DNA of 64,000 bases, taken from contig NZ_LAKD02000013.1 of assembly GCF_000968685.2 (NCBI RefSeq), forward strand, positions 1 to 64,000, written 5' to 3'. The notes beneath the pieces are model-generated. The model was given only the letters and a program-made list of their open reading frames with translations, had not been told where the DNA came from and did no database searches. The position numbers were made by a program, and so were the translations under genes. Below, in pieces: positions 26,808 to 35,562 of the stretch. This stretch comes from Streptomyces antioxidans. Lineage in GTDB: Bacteria > Actinomycetota > Actinomycetes > Streptomycetales > Streptomycetaceae. Every line of letters starts with the position of its first letter. Within the stretch, counting starts at the first letter, position 1.

Positions 26808-27602
26808 GTGACCCAGATCGACCTGACCGGACGCACCGCGCTCGTCACCGGAGGCGCGCAGGGACTCGGCGAGGGAATAGCCCGCGCGCTGGCCGACGCA
26901 GGGGCGCAGGTCATCGTCGCGGACATCCAGGACGACCTCGGCGCCAAGCTCGCCGAGACGCTCGGCGAGCCTCACCGTTTCGTTCACCTCGACGTCACCA
27001 GTGACGAGTCGTGGTCAGCTGCGGTCGCCTCCAGCATCGAGCAGTTCGGCGGCCTGGACGTGGTCGTCAACAACGCCGGGCTCGAGGTCACGCAGCTCCT
27101 GGTGGATACCGAGCCCGACGACGTACGTCGCATGCTCGAGGTCAACCTGCTGGGCACCATGCTCGGGATCAAGCACGCCTTCCGGGCGATGCGACCGGAT
27201 GGCGCGGCTGGCCAGGGCGGAACGGTCATCAACTTGGCCTCGGTCGCCGCGACTATCGCCTTCCCCGCTATCGCTGGCTACTCGGCCACCAAGTCGGGCA
27301 TCGATCGACTCACCCGCGTCGCGGCAATGGAGTCGGGCAAGCTGGGCTACGGCGTCCGGGTCAACTGCGTCTACCCCGGCCTCATTGCCACGGCGATGGG
27401 CCAGAAGCTCGCCGCCGAGACCGCCCAGCTCGGCCTGTTCGAGAGCCCGGAGGCAGCCGTCAGCGCCGTGGTGGATCTGACACCGTCGGGCCGCCTCGGC
27501 GAGATCGCCGACATCGCGGACGCCGTGGCTTTCCTGGCCTCCGACGCCTCCCGCTTCGTCAACGGCGCCGGCCTGCCGATCGACGGCGGCATGGGCATGT
27601 GA
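26808..27602 (+). CDS. Short-chain dehydrogenase/reductase, 264 aa
   Basis: Classical SDR: cofactor loop T-G-G-A-Q-G-L-G-E-G near the N-terminus, D-I after the second strand favouring NAD(H), N-N-A-G, the catalytic Ser region, and Y-S-A-T-K with the active-site Tyr and Lys. It ends with I-D-G-G. The GTG start at 26808 follows AAGGAG by six bases. First gene of a three-gene operon with an acyl-CoA ligase, so it probably oxidises or reduces a hydroxyl/keto group on a CoA thioester or its free acid. The substrate cannot be read from sequence. Confidence 0.9.
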   Translation: MTQIDLTGRTALVTGGAQGLGEGIARALADAGAQVIVADIQDDLGAKLAETLGEPHRFVHLDVTSDESWSAAVASSIEQFGGLDVVVNNAGLEVTQLLVDTEPDDVRRMLEVNLLGTMLGIKHAFRAMRPDGAAGQGGTVINLASVAATIAFPAIAGYSATKSGIDRLTRVAAMESGKLGYGVRVNCVYPGLIATAMGQKLAAETAQLGLFESPEAAVSAVVDLTPSGRLGEIADIADAVAFLASDASRFVNGAGLPIDGGMGM

Positions 27603-27633
27603 GCCCGACTCCCCTGGCCAAAGAGAGGAAGAC

Positions 27634-28764
27634 ATGACCACCAAGCCCGTCGTCGTCTACGGCGCCTCCGGCTACACCGGCCGGCTGATCTGCGAGTACC
27701 TGCGCGAGTACGCGATCCCCTTCGTCGCCGCCGGCCGCAACAGCGACAGGCTGAAGACGTCCATGGAAGCCAACGTGCCCGGCATCGAGACCGCCGACTA
27801 CGAGATCGCCGAAGTCACCCATGACGTGGAGTCGCTAGTCGAGCTCTTCCAGGGTGCATCGGTCGTGTGCAACACCGTCGGACCGTTCAGCACCTACGGA
27901 CCCGAGGTCGTCGAGGCGTGCCTCGCCGCCGGCGCCCACTACGTCGACACCACCGGTGAGCAGGACTGGCTGATCACCTGCGAAGAGACGTACGGCGCAG
28001 ACTTCGCTTCGGCGGGTCTGCTGCTCTCCCCGGGCATCGCGCACATGTACACCAACGGTGAAATCGCTGCGGAGCTGTGCCTGGAGAAGCCCGGACTGGA
28101 CAGCCTGGACATCGCGGTCTTCTGGGGTGGCTCGCCAACGATCGCCTCGACCTTGACCATCCTCGTCAACGCGGCGACCTCGAAGGCGCACCACCTGCAG
28201 CAGAACGCCTACGTCGAGTTCGACCCGACCGAGGGCCTGGTGCCGCTGGTCGTCCCCGGGCAGCACGAGCTGGCCCAAGCTCTCCCGTGGGGCGGGACGT
28301 CACACCCGGTCTGGTACAAGAACGACCCGCGGGTGGCGAACTGCAAGGCCCAGGGCGGCGTCTTCAACGCGGCACTGATGCACGGCGTGCCCCACATCGT
28401 CGCACGGGCCCTCGACGCGACGAAGGATCTGGACCACGAAGCTCGCCACGAGGCGCTCATCACTGCCGCGGCACAGGTGATGAGCCAAATGCCGCCCCGT
28501 GAGAACCCGCGCCTGAACAAGTCACTGGACTCGGTCCATGCCTCCGGGCCCCTAGGGCGGGCGCACTGCGTCATCCACGGCAACCAGAACTACAAGCAGA
28601 CCGGCCTGCTTCAAGCCTTCGCCGCCCACTCGCTGCTGCAGCAACCGCCCAGGAAGGTCGGCTTCGCCTCCGCCTGCAAGGCGTTCGGCCACCGTGAGCT
28701 GCTCGGCCAACTGCGGGCGTTCGGCCTGGTGGCGGAGCCGGTCCTGACGTATCAAGGCGCCTGA
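27634..28764 (+). CDS. Saccharopine dehydrogenase-like NAD(P)-binding protein, 376 aa
   Basis: The N-terminus V-V-V-Y-G-A-S-G-Y-T-G-R-L is the Rossmann loop of the saccharopine-dehydrogenase/trans-acting enoyl reductase superfamily, followed by V-V-C-N-T-V-G-P-F and D-T-T-G-E. The C-terminal half (G-G-V-F-N-A-A-L-M-H-G, Q-T-G-L-L-Q-A-F-A-A) fits the DUF5938-type relatives found beside SDRs and AMP-ligases in actinobacteria. It starts 31 bp after the SDR, behind AGAGAGGAAGAC, and its stop overlaps the ligase ATG (ATGA). It is probably a reductase acting on the same intermediate pool. Confidence 0.85.
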   Translation: MTTKPVVVYGASGYTGRLICEYLREYAIPFVAAGRNSDRLKTSMEANVPGIETADYEIAEVTHDVESLVELFQGASVVCNTVGPFSTYGPEVVEACLAAGAHYVDTTGEQDWLITCEETYGADFASAGLLLSPGIAHMYTNGEIAAELCLEKPGLDSLDIAVFWGGSPTIASTLTILVNAATSKAHHLQQNAYVEFDPTEGLVPLVVPGQHELAQALPWGGTSHPVWYKNDPRVANCKAQGGVFNAALMHGVPHIVARALDATKDLDHEARHEALITAAAQVMSQMPPRENPRLNKSLDSVHASGPLGRAHCVIHGNQNYKQTGLLQAFAAHSLLQQPPRKVGFASACKAFGHRELLGQLRAFGLVAEPVLTYQGA

Positions 28765-30371
28765 TGCGACTGATCGACTACCTGGACAAGGGGGCTTCGC
28801 TCGACGCCGAAGCCCCCTGCCTGATCTGTGACGGCGAGGTGAAGACCTACGCCGACGTGCAGGAACTCAGCGGTCGAGTCGCCGCGGCACTGGTCGCAGA
28901 CGGCGTCCAACCGGGGGACAAAGTCGCGATCCTGTCAACGAATGACCCAACGTCGTTCACCTGCGTCTTCGGAATCAGCCGTGCCGGAGCCGTCTGGTGC
29001 CCGATCAATCCGCGCAACGAGGCGAGGGAGAACCGCGAACTCCTCGAACTCTTCGAGTGCTCGGTCCTGATCTTCCAGGCCTCGTTCGCCTCCCTGGTGG
29101 AGGCGATCCGCAGCGCCCTGCCCCGGCTGCGGACCCTGGTCTGCCTCGACGATGACCTGGAGTGGGCCGCCCGTTGGGAGGACTTCCTCGCCAGGGGAAC
29201 CGAGCCGGTCGACCGCCGCTGCCCGGACGACCTCACCATGATCGTCGGTACCGGGGGCACGACCGGACGTCCCAAGGGCGTGATGCTCCCCGGACCGAGC
29301 ATCGAGACGATGACGGCGATCACGCTGATGAGCTACCCGTGGCCGCGCGACGGCGCGCGGCCGACCTACCTGGCGCTGGCCCCGCTCACCCATGCCGCCG
29401 GAGTGCTGTGCTTTCCGGTGCTGTGCCACGGCGGCTCGATCGTCATCATGCGCACCCCCGACATCGCTGGCTTCCTCGACCATGTCGAGCACAACCGGAT
29501 CACTCACACGTTCCTGCCGCCGACGCTCATCTACATGCTCCTCGACCACCCAACGCTGGACGAGCGGAACCTGTCGTCCTTGCAATGCTTTTGGTACGGC
29601 GCCGCGCCTATGTCGGCCTCCCGATTGGAGGAGGCGCTCAACCGGATCGGGCCAGTGATGGCCCAACTCTTCGGGCAGACCGAGGCGCCGATGATGATCT
29701 CCACGATGGCCCCGCGCGACCACTACGACTCGGACGGGGCCATCGCCCGCGCACGGCTCGCCTCAGCGGGAAGACCCTCACCGCTGGTGACGGTCGCCAT
29801 CATGGCCGACGACGGTCGACTGCTCGAGCGCGGCGAACGCGGGGAGATCGTCCTCCGCAGCTCGCTGGTCATGCGCGGCTACTTCAACGACGGGGCGGCC
29901 ACAGCGGAGGCGTCGGCGCACGGCTGGCACCACACCGGTGACATCGGCTACCTCGACGACGACGGCTTCTTGTTCATCGTCGACCGGGCGAAAGACATGG
30001 TCATCACCGGCGGATTCAACGTCTACTCCGCCGAGGTGGAGCAGGCGCTGATGGCCCACCCCGCTGTGGCGGACTGCGCCGTGATCGGCCTGCCCGACGA
30101 CAAGTGGGGTGAACGCCTCACCGCCGTCCTCCAGATACGTCACGGCAGCACGCTGGACCCGGAGGAGCTGAAGTCGTTCGTCAAAGCGCGCATCGGTAGC
30201 GTGAAGACACCAAAACAGATCGAGATCTGGGAAGACCTACCGCGCTCGAAGATCGGCAAGGTGCTCAAGACCGAGATCAAAAAGGAGTTCCTGGACCTCG
30301 ACGCACTGACTGGACATCATGGCCCCGCTCGAGCCCACCCTGGACCGGGGCCGCGCTTCATCGGGCCGTAA
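28764..30371 (+). CDS. AMP-forming acyl-CoA synthetase (fatty/aromatic acid-CoA ligase), 535 aa
   Basis: An ANL-superfamily adenylating enzyme. The ATP loop is V-G-T-G-G-T-T-G-R-P-K-G-V-M. Later motifs are Y-G-A-A-P-M and F-G-Q-T-E-A-P, then H-T-G-D-I-G-Y-L, V-D-R-A-K-D-M-V-I-T-G-G-F-N-V-Y, and the catalytic Lys in R-S-K-I-G-K. It should activate a carboxylic acid to its CoA thioester. Translation is coupled to the preceding gene (1-base-shifted ATGA overlap). The last ~25 residues (P-G-P-G-P-R-F) are a low-complexity extension. With the TetR gene this makes a self-contained carboxylic-acid catabolic unit. Confidence 0.92.
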   Translation: MRLIDYLDKGASLDAEAPCLICDGEVKTYADVQELSGRVAAALVADGVQPGDKVAILSTNDPTSFTCVFGISRAGAVWCPINPRNEARENRELLELFECSVLIFQASFASLVEAIRSALPRLRTLVCLDDDLEWAARWEDFLARGTEPVDRRCPDDLTMIVGTGGTTGRPKGVMLPGPSIETMTAITLMSYPWPRDGARPTYLALAPLTHAAGVLCFPVLCHGGSIVIMRTPDIAGFLDHVEHNRITHTFLPPTLIYMLLDHPTLDERNLSSLQCFWYGAAPMSASRLEEALNRIGPVMAQLFGQTEAPMMISTMAPRDHYDSDGAIARARLASAGRPSPLVTVAIMADDGRLLERGERGEIVLRSSLVMRGYFNDGAATAEASAHGWHHTGDIGYLDDDGFLFIVDRAKDMVITGGFNVYSAEVEQALMAHPAVADCAVIGLPDDKWGERLTAVLQIRHGSTLDPEELKSFVKARIGSVKTPKQIEIWEDLPRSKIGKVLKTEIKKEFLDLDALTGHHGPARAHPGPGPRFIGP

Positions 30372-30583
30372 GGGGGAGCTCGCGGCCGCAGATGCAGGAC
30401 GCGGTGACGGACCAGCGCATCGGTGGGAGGACTATGGGATCAGCGTCGCCATGGTCGACACTGTCCTGGTGTCCTTAGGGGCCATCTCATTTGGTAAGAA
30501 ATGCAACGGCATCGCAATGAGGTGCTGCTGCGCGTCACCGTACGCGACCGGCGGCGCCGGTTCGATCCGAGCGTCCTTGCCCG

Positions 30584-31549
30584 TCAGTCTGTCTGCCTGT
30601 CCTGCGGCGGACTCGTCGCGGACCGGTGCGCGTTCCAGTCGGCGAGGCCGCCCTCGCCCAGGACTCCGGGGCCGGCCGTGAAAGACCCGCTCCGGCGCTG
30701 CAGCTCGCGCCGGGAGATGTGGGCGACGAGGGCGGGGAAGACCGGGCGCAGCGGCTGGCACCAGCGCAGCCAGGGCGGCGCGTAAACGCGGGGAGCGCGG
30801 TGGACGATGCCAGTGGTGAGCAGGTCGGCCACCCGCGCCGGAGTCTGGACCCGGCGGGCGAACCGGGGCTGGTGAGCGCGCAGGGCCCGCAGTACCGGGT
30901 TGTCGTCGAAGCCGCGGATCATGTCGGTGCCGGTCCAGTGCAGGTAGGCGACGCCGACGGCGATGCCATCGGGTATGAGCTCGCAGCGCAGTGCCTGGGC
31001 GAAGGACTCCGCGCCCGACTTGGAGGCGCAGTACGCGCTCATCATGGGCGCGGAGCCGAACGAGGCGGTGGAGGCGACCTGGAGGAAGTAGCCACGGGTG
31101 CTGGCGAGCTGGGGCAGGAAGGCTCTGACGGTGTTGGCCGCGCCGGTCAGGTTCACGTCGATGACCCGCTGCCACAGGTCGGCCTCGATCTCGCGGAAGG
31201 GCCCGCTGACCGCGATGCCCGCGTTGGCCACGACCACGTCGGCGGGGCCGAGCCGCGCCTCGACCTCGCGTGCGGCGGCGTCCAGGGTGGCCGGGTCGGT
31301 GACGTCCGCCTCGAAGCACAGAGTGGGCGTCAGCAGCCCGGCCGCCGCCTCCCGCAGCCTTTCCTCCTCCCGGCCGAGCAGCGCCACCCGCGCGCCGGCC
31401 GCGGACAGCGCGGCGGCGAGGGCCGCGCCGACGCCGCGAGCGGCTCCGGTGACGACGGCCACGCGTCCGCGCAGCGGTGAGACCCTGGTGCGCGGGCTCG
31501 AGGGGTGGGAGATGCCGTGGTGGCCGAGTCCTCGTCCGCTTGCCTTCAT
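30584..31549 (-). CDS. Short-chain dehydrogenase, 321 aa, at the edge of the carotenoid cluster
   Basis: SDR with V-V-T-G-A-A-R-G-V-G-A-A near residue 33, V-V-A-N-A-G-I, S-T-A-S-F and Y-C-A-S-K-S-G. A ~30-residue N-terminal extension and an Arg/Trp-rich C-terminus (P-P-W-L-R-W-C-Q-P-L-R) make it longer than classical 250-aa SDRs and may let it touch membrane. Start ATG 31549 follows GGAGAGAGGACC. It is co-directional with crtY-T-U and 105 bp downstream of crtU, so it could be a late carotenoid-tailoring or quinone-handling enzyme; that link is inference from position only. Confidence 0.8.
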   Translation of the reverse strand: MKASGRGLGHHGISHPSSPRTRVSPLRGRVAVVTGAARGVGAALAAALSAAGARVALLGREEERLREAAAGLLTPTLCFEADVTDPATLDAAAREVEARLGPADVVVANAGIAVSGPFREIEADLWQRVIDVNLTGAANTVRAFLPQLASTRGYFLQVASTASFGSAPMMSAYCASKSGAESFAQALRCELIPDGIAVGVAYLHWTGTDMIRGFDDNPVLRALRAHQPRFARRVQTPARVADLLTTGIVHRAPRVYAPPWLRWCQPLRPVFPALVAHISRRELQRRSGSFTAGPGVLGEGGLADWNAHRSATSPPQDRQTD

Positions 31550-31654
31550 GGTCCTCTCTCCTGCCGGCTGGTCTCCCCCTGCGGTTCTTCCGGCCCCCTC
31601 GTCTGCGAAGGAGCGGGTACGGCCCCGCGGGACAGTTCGGTCCCGCGGGGCCGT

Positions 31655-33232
31655 TCAGTCCGACCGTCCGCGGACGGCGGACGTCCGCCCCGATGCGGCC
31701 AGGGCTCGCAGGAGCGCGCCACGCCCGCGGTGCGGCACCGTCCACACTGTCTGCCCCCGCACCCCCCACCGCTCCAGCAGGGCGTTGGCCGCGAGGAAGC
31801 CGCTCGTGGCCGCCCGTTCCATGAGTGCCACGGGTAAGCCGGTACGGACCACGTCGCCGGCCACGACCAGTCGGGGGTGCGGGGTGCGGACGGTGGGGCG
31901 GTCGCCGTAGCCGCCCACCGGGAATAGGGGGCAGTCGTCGTGCCACTCGTGGCGGGCGTCAACGACCGTGGCCGTGCTGGTCTCCGGGTAGACGCGGTGC
32001 AGTTGGTCGAGGAGACGCTTGCGTTCGACGTCCCGGATGGCGTCGGGCGGTACGGCGTAGGCGTGCAGTTCGACGACGGAGCCACCGGTGCGTGCGTTCC
32101 AGCGAGCCGCCTCGTCCTCGTAGCGTTCCAGCACGCTGATGTTGTCGAGGGTGCCGAAGCCGCTGGTGCCGAGGAAGGCGGGCCGGTCGGGTGCGACGGG
32201 CCGGTCCAGCCACAGGCGGCTGACCAGGAAGGGCGGGGCAGTGCGGAGCCGTCCGATCCGCTCGCGCCAGGGCGCGTCGCCCAGTTGTCCGCAGCGTGCG
32301 ACCACCGAGCGCAGCCCAGCGGTGTCCAGAGCGAGGACGACCCCGTCGTGGTGGCGCTCGTCCCGGTCGGACGTGACCACGAGACCGCCGTCAGGGGCGG
32401 GCGCGATGTGCTCGACGGCCGTGCCGGTGCACACGTCGGCGTGGTGCCGGGTCAGATAGTCGGCGAGCGGCTCCCACAGGGCGGTTGGGAAGGGGGCGCG
32501 GGGCACGTCGAACAGCAGCCCCTCGGCGGAGCCGAGGAAGTAGATGTGGAACATCAGCGCCATCTCGGCCGCCGACAGCTCCCGCGGGTCGGCGAAAAAG
32601 CTGCGGGAGAACACCTCGAAGGCCAGGTGACGGGCGCTTTCGGGGAAGCGCACGGCGTCCAGGAAGTCGTGGGCGCTGGTGCCGTCCAAACGTTCGTACA
32701 CCTTCGGCACGCGCACGTCGAGCAGTGGCAGGGCCGCCCTGGGGTTCATGGCCCGCAGGTCCGCGAGCCGGAAGGAGGGACTGAGTGCCACGAAGCCGAG
32801 CGCGCTGAACGGCGGGGTGCGCGGGACGTGCCGGAAACTGTCGCGCACACCGCCGGCGTTGAGCAGCGGGTAGTCCGGGACGCCGGTGAGCCGCTCCAGG
32901 CTGGGGTCGGTCCTACGCAGCAGCCCGCGCAGGTTGTAGTACTGGCGGAAGAACGCGTGGAAGCCGCGGCCCATGGTCACCCTGGTGCCGTCCCGCAGTT
33001 CCGTGGGCCATCCGCCGACCCGCCCGCCGAGGTAGGCGCGCTTCTCGTACAGGGTGACGGCCACCGCGCGCTCGGCGAGCGCGGTGGCGGCGGCCAGGCC
33101 GGCGATGCCCGCGCCGACCACCGCCACCGACGGCGGGGTCCCCGGTACCCGGGGGGTGCCGGGCCGGGCCGGCAGAGTCCGGGCCCGCCGGTCGCGTCCG
33201 CGGCGCGCGGCGCCCTGGCGTGGGGTCCTCAT
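31655..33232 (-). CDS. crtU: Carotene desaturase/methyltransferase CrtU, about 525 aa
   Basis: FAD/NAD(P)-binding amine-oxidase fold: V-A-V-V-G-A-G-I-A-G-L-A-A-A near residue 36, then Y-E-K-R-A-Y-L-G-G-R-V-G-G, F-H-A-F-F-R-Q-Y-Y-N-L and a C-terminal V-A-G-D-V-V-R-T-G-L-P-V-A-L-M-E-R-A. These match the CrtU family, which converts beta rings to aromatic phi rings (isorenieratene). The frame is open far upstream, but the real start is ATG 33232, which overlaps the crtT stop by four bases. Last of the co-transcribed crtY-crtT-crtU genes. A membrane-associated FAD enzyme is expected. Confidence 0.92.
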   Translation of the reverse strand: MRTPRQGAARRGRDRRARTLPARPGTPRVPGTPPSVAVVGAGIAGLAAATALAERAVAVTLYEKRAYLGGRVGGWPTELRDGTRVTMGRGFHAFFRQYYNLRGLLRRTDPSLERLTGVPDYPLLNAGGVRDSFRHVPRTPPFSALGFVALSPSFRLADLRAMNPRAALPLLDVRVPKVYERLDGTSAHDFLDAVRFPESARHLAFEVFSRSFFADPRELSAAEMALMFHIYFLGSAEGLLFDVPRAPFPTALWEPLADYLTRHHADVCTGTAVEHIAPAPDGGLVVTSDRDERHHDGVVLALDTAGLRSVVARCGQLGDAPWRERIGRLRTAPPFLVSRLWLDRPVAPDRPAFLGTSGFGTLDNISVLERYEDEAARWNARTGGSVVELHAYAVPPDAIRDVERKRLLDQLHRVYPETSTATVVDARHEWHDDCPLFPVGGYGDRPTVRTPHPRLVVAGDVVRTGLPVALMERAATSGFLAANALLERWGVRGQTVWTVPHRGRGALLRALAASGRTSAVRGRSD

Positions 33233-33957
33233 GTGTCCCCTCTCCGGTCGTGGGCCCGGCGGGCGACGAAGGTGTGGGCGATGCCCGTCTGCCAGCCCGG
33301 CAGCGGCAGGGCGCGGACCCGGTCGAAGCCTGCCGTGCCGAGGCGCCGCGCGAACCGCGCGGCAGTGTCGAACTCCAGCACACTGCGCCACAGGTGCCGG
33401 TACAGCGGGCCGTCCCCCAGCATGGTCGCGACGGGCTGTACGACGCCCCGGCACACCAGCGTCCACACCGCGCGGTCCGCGCACCGTCCGCGGAGGGCGT
33501 ACTCGTGTACGCCGAGTCGGCCGCCCGGCCGCAGCAGCCCGCGCACGTCGGCGAGGACGGCGTCGGGGTCGGTGACGTTGCGGAAGAGGTAGGCCGCGAA
33601 TACCGCGTCGAAGGGGCCGTGCACCCCGGCCTCGGCCAGCCGCTCGGCGGGGGCGTGCACGAAGGTCACCCCGTCCGCCCACGGCTTGGCCGCGGCCCGC
33701 CGGAGCATGCCGACCGAGGCGTCCACGGCCGTGATGTCGGCGGCGGGCAGGACGCGCCGCAGTGCGGCGGTGGAGGCGCCGGTGCCGCAGCCGAGGTCGA
33801 GCAGGCGCAGCCCCTGCCCATGTCCGGGCTGGCCCAGCCGGCGCACCGAGCGGCGCAGGTGGGCGTGGTAGCCGGGGTTGGCGGCCACGAGCGTGTCGTA
33901 GCTGCGAGAGGCGTGGTCGAAGGCGGTGGCGAGACGCTCGTCGCGCAGTAGTGTCAT
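33229..33957 (-). CDS. crtT: Methyltransferase CrtT (UbiE-like), 242 aa
   Basis: Class I SAM-binding domain: L-L-D-L-G-C-G-T-G-A-S-T at ~52-63, D-A-S-V-G-M-L after the second strand, then F-A-A-Y-L-F-R-N-V and L-R-P-G-G-R-L-G-V-H-E. The UbiE/Coq5 resemblance and its place between crtY and crtU identify it as CrtT. Its exact reaction in Streptomyces carotenoid biosynthesis is not settled as far as I know. It overlaps crtY upstream and crtU downstream by four bases each, giving tight translational coupling. Confidence 0.9.
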   Translation of the reverse strand: MTLLRDERLATAFDHASRSYDTLVAANPGYHAHLRRSVRRLGQPGHGQGLRLLDLGCGTGASTAALRRVLPAADITAVDASVGMLRRAAAKPWADGVTFVHAPAERLAEAGVHGPFDAVFAAYLFRNVTDPDAVLADVRGLLRPGGRLGVHEYALRGRCADRAVWTLVCRGVVQPVATMLGDGPLYRHLWRSVLEFDTAARFARRLGTAGFDRVRALPLPGWQTGIAHTFVARRAHDRRGDT

Positions 33958-35237
33958 GCGGTCTCCGTCGGGGGGAGGAACGGGGCGGGCGGGTCCGGCG
34001 TGGGAGGCGGCGGAGCGGCGGGGCGGGCAAGCTGATGCGGCGACGCGGGCAGGTCGAAGGGGCGGCGTGGCAGGCGTGGCAGTTCCATGGCGGAGCGCAG
34101 CATCGGCCCGGCGGGCGTGCGCAGGCCGATGGACACGTCCTCGTGCAGACAGGTGCCTCCGTCGAGGAAGCGCAGCAACCGTGCCATGGGCACTCGGGCG
34201 AACAGGCGGCTGAACAGTTCCGGGCCGTCGGCCCGGCCGGTGTCCAGGGCGCGCAGCAGGACGGCGTCCATGGCACGGGAGCGCATCGAGTGGGCGGCGG
34301 GCGGCACCGGGCGGTGTCCGCGGCGCAGGGCGTCGGCGACGGCCCGGGTCTGGCGCTGTAGTCCGGCGAAGGTGTAGCCGGTGGCGGGGCGGGTCGCTCC
34401 GCCGGCGGCGCCGATGTGGAAGACCGAGCCGCCGGTCTGCCGGGGGAGCGGCGCGTCCGTCATCGGGATGACGCCGGTCTCGGTGGCCAGGACCTGTCGT
34501 TCGCCGAGCCGCAGCACTTCGTCGGCGTAGTGCCGTACGGCGGCCTCGTAACGGTCCGGTGTGAGGGTGTGCGCGGAGAACTCGGTGTACTCCACGAGCG
34601 CCTCATACGGCCCCAGCGGCAGGACGTACCCGAAGGACAGGCCGTGGGCGGGCTGGGGGGTACGGAAGTCCATCAACTCCACGGCGGCCGGGGCGAAGGC
34701 GGGTCGGGCGGTGCGCACGAACCAGCCGTGGAAGTGCTGCAACAGGGTGGTGCGAGCGGCCGGCAGGCTGCCCAGGGGGCGGGAGTCCAACACCCAGCGG
34801 GCGCTCAGCACGCGCGCCTGGCTGTCGGTGTCCCGCAGGTGGACGCGAGCGCCACCGGGAACGTCCTCCACCGTTTCGACGGTCGCTTCCAGGCGCCGGA
34901 CGTTGGGGCTGCGGGCCAGGTCCCGGTAGACCAGGCGCTCGAAGTCGGCGGAGCGGATCATCCGGTAGCGCAGCGGGGCGATGTCCCCCTCGACCGGGGC
35001 GCCGGTGCGCGGGCGTACCCTCAGTCGCCGCCACTCGGCCCGCACCGCCGCGTCGAACCGACCGGGCCCCGCCGCCCAGTAGCACCAGGTCCGCGGCGGC
35101 GGCCGTAGCGGACCTGGCGGCGCGTCCACCAGCACCACGGACGGTGTCCGCAGGCCGGGGACGCGTCCGGCGAGCCGATGGGCCAACGACAGCCCGGCGG
35201 CGCCCGCCCCCACAACGACCACGTCCGTCTCCGGCAC
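33954..35237 (-). CDS. crtY: Lycopene cyclase CrtY, 427 aa
   Basis: N-terminal FAD loop D-V-V-V-V-G-A-G-A-A-G-L-S-L-A, then P-R-T-W-C-Y-W (the lycopene cyclase W-C/Y-W segment). V-L-D-S-R-P, Q-H-F-H-G-W and P-M-T-D-A-P-L-P follow, and G-A-A-G-G-A-T-R-P-A-T-G-Y-T-F is the hallmark C-terminal motif. It closes both ends of lycopene to beta-carotene, the substrate of CrtU. First gene of the leftward operon, starting after GGGAGGGAAGTGCC. A Pro-rich tail ([13 protein letters not shown]) closes the protein. Confidence 0.93.
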   Translation of the reverse strand: MPETDVVVVGAGAAGLSLAHRLAGRVPGLRTPSVVLVDAPPGPLRPPPRTWCYWAAGPGRFDAAVRAEWRRLRVRPRTGAPVEGDIAPLRYRMIRSADFERLVYRDLARSPNVRRLEATVETVEDVPGGARVHLRDTDSQARVLSARWVLDSRPLGSLPAARTTLLQHFHGWFVRTARPAFAPAAVELMDFRTPQPAHGLSFGYVLPLGPYEALVEYTEFSAHTLTPDRYEAAVRHYADEVLRLGERQVLATETGVIPMTDAPLPRQTGGSVFHIGAAGGATRPATGYTFAGLQRQTRAVADALRRGHRPVPPAAHSMRSRAMDAVLLRALDTGRADGPELFSRLFARVPMARLLRFLDGGTCLHEDVSIGLRTPAGPMLRSAMELPRLPRRPFDLPASPHQLARPAAPPPPTPDPPAPFLPPTETA

Positions 35238-35314
35238 GGCACTTCCCTCCCTCGGTCTGCTTCCGACGCGCGGCGGCGGGCCCCACTGCGGTGATGGGCT
35301 CGTGGGTGATGTCC

Positions 35315-35358
35315 GTGTGCCACCCGCAGGACGTGTGCCAATCGCAGAGGTGGCACAC
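35315..35358. promoter_or_regulatory. Three GTGTGCCA boxes at exact 18-bp spacing in the crtY/crtE divergent region
   Basis: GTGTGCCA at 35315-35322 and 35333-35340 (direct), and its reverse complement TGGCACAC at 35351-35358. The last two form an inverted repeat with a 10-bp spacer. The region (35238-35562) separates the two crt operons. This looks like a shared operator, for example for a light- or redox-responsive regulator. No litR/litS/litQ regulator gene is present in the window. Confidence 0.6.
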
Positions 35359-35562
35359 GGTGCGCGTTACCTGATGATCCGGCATGGTTTTACCCATTGT
35401 GTACCCCGGTGGGTGCAGAGCACCGCCTGACGGCGAGCGCCCGAGCGCCGGAGGCGGCACCGTGAAGGGGCGGTGGTCGCCGTGATCGCGTGGGGTTCGC
35501 GCATCCGTCCGCGCCGCCCGCGCCGAAGCAGACGTGTGACGGACCCGACGGAGGGAACCAGG

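Noticed and set aside
31655..34276. 873-codon frame that would make CrtU a very long protein
   Set aside because: The upstream 350 codons overlap crtT and part of crtY in another frame and lack domain sense. CrtU starts at 33232 with an ATGA overlap.
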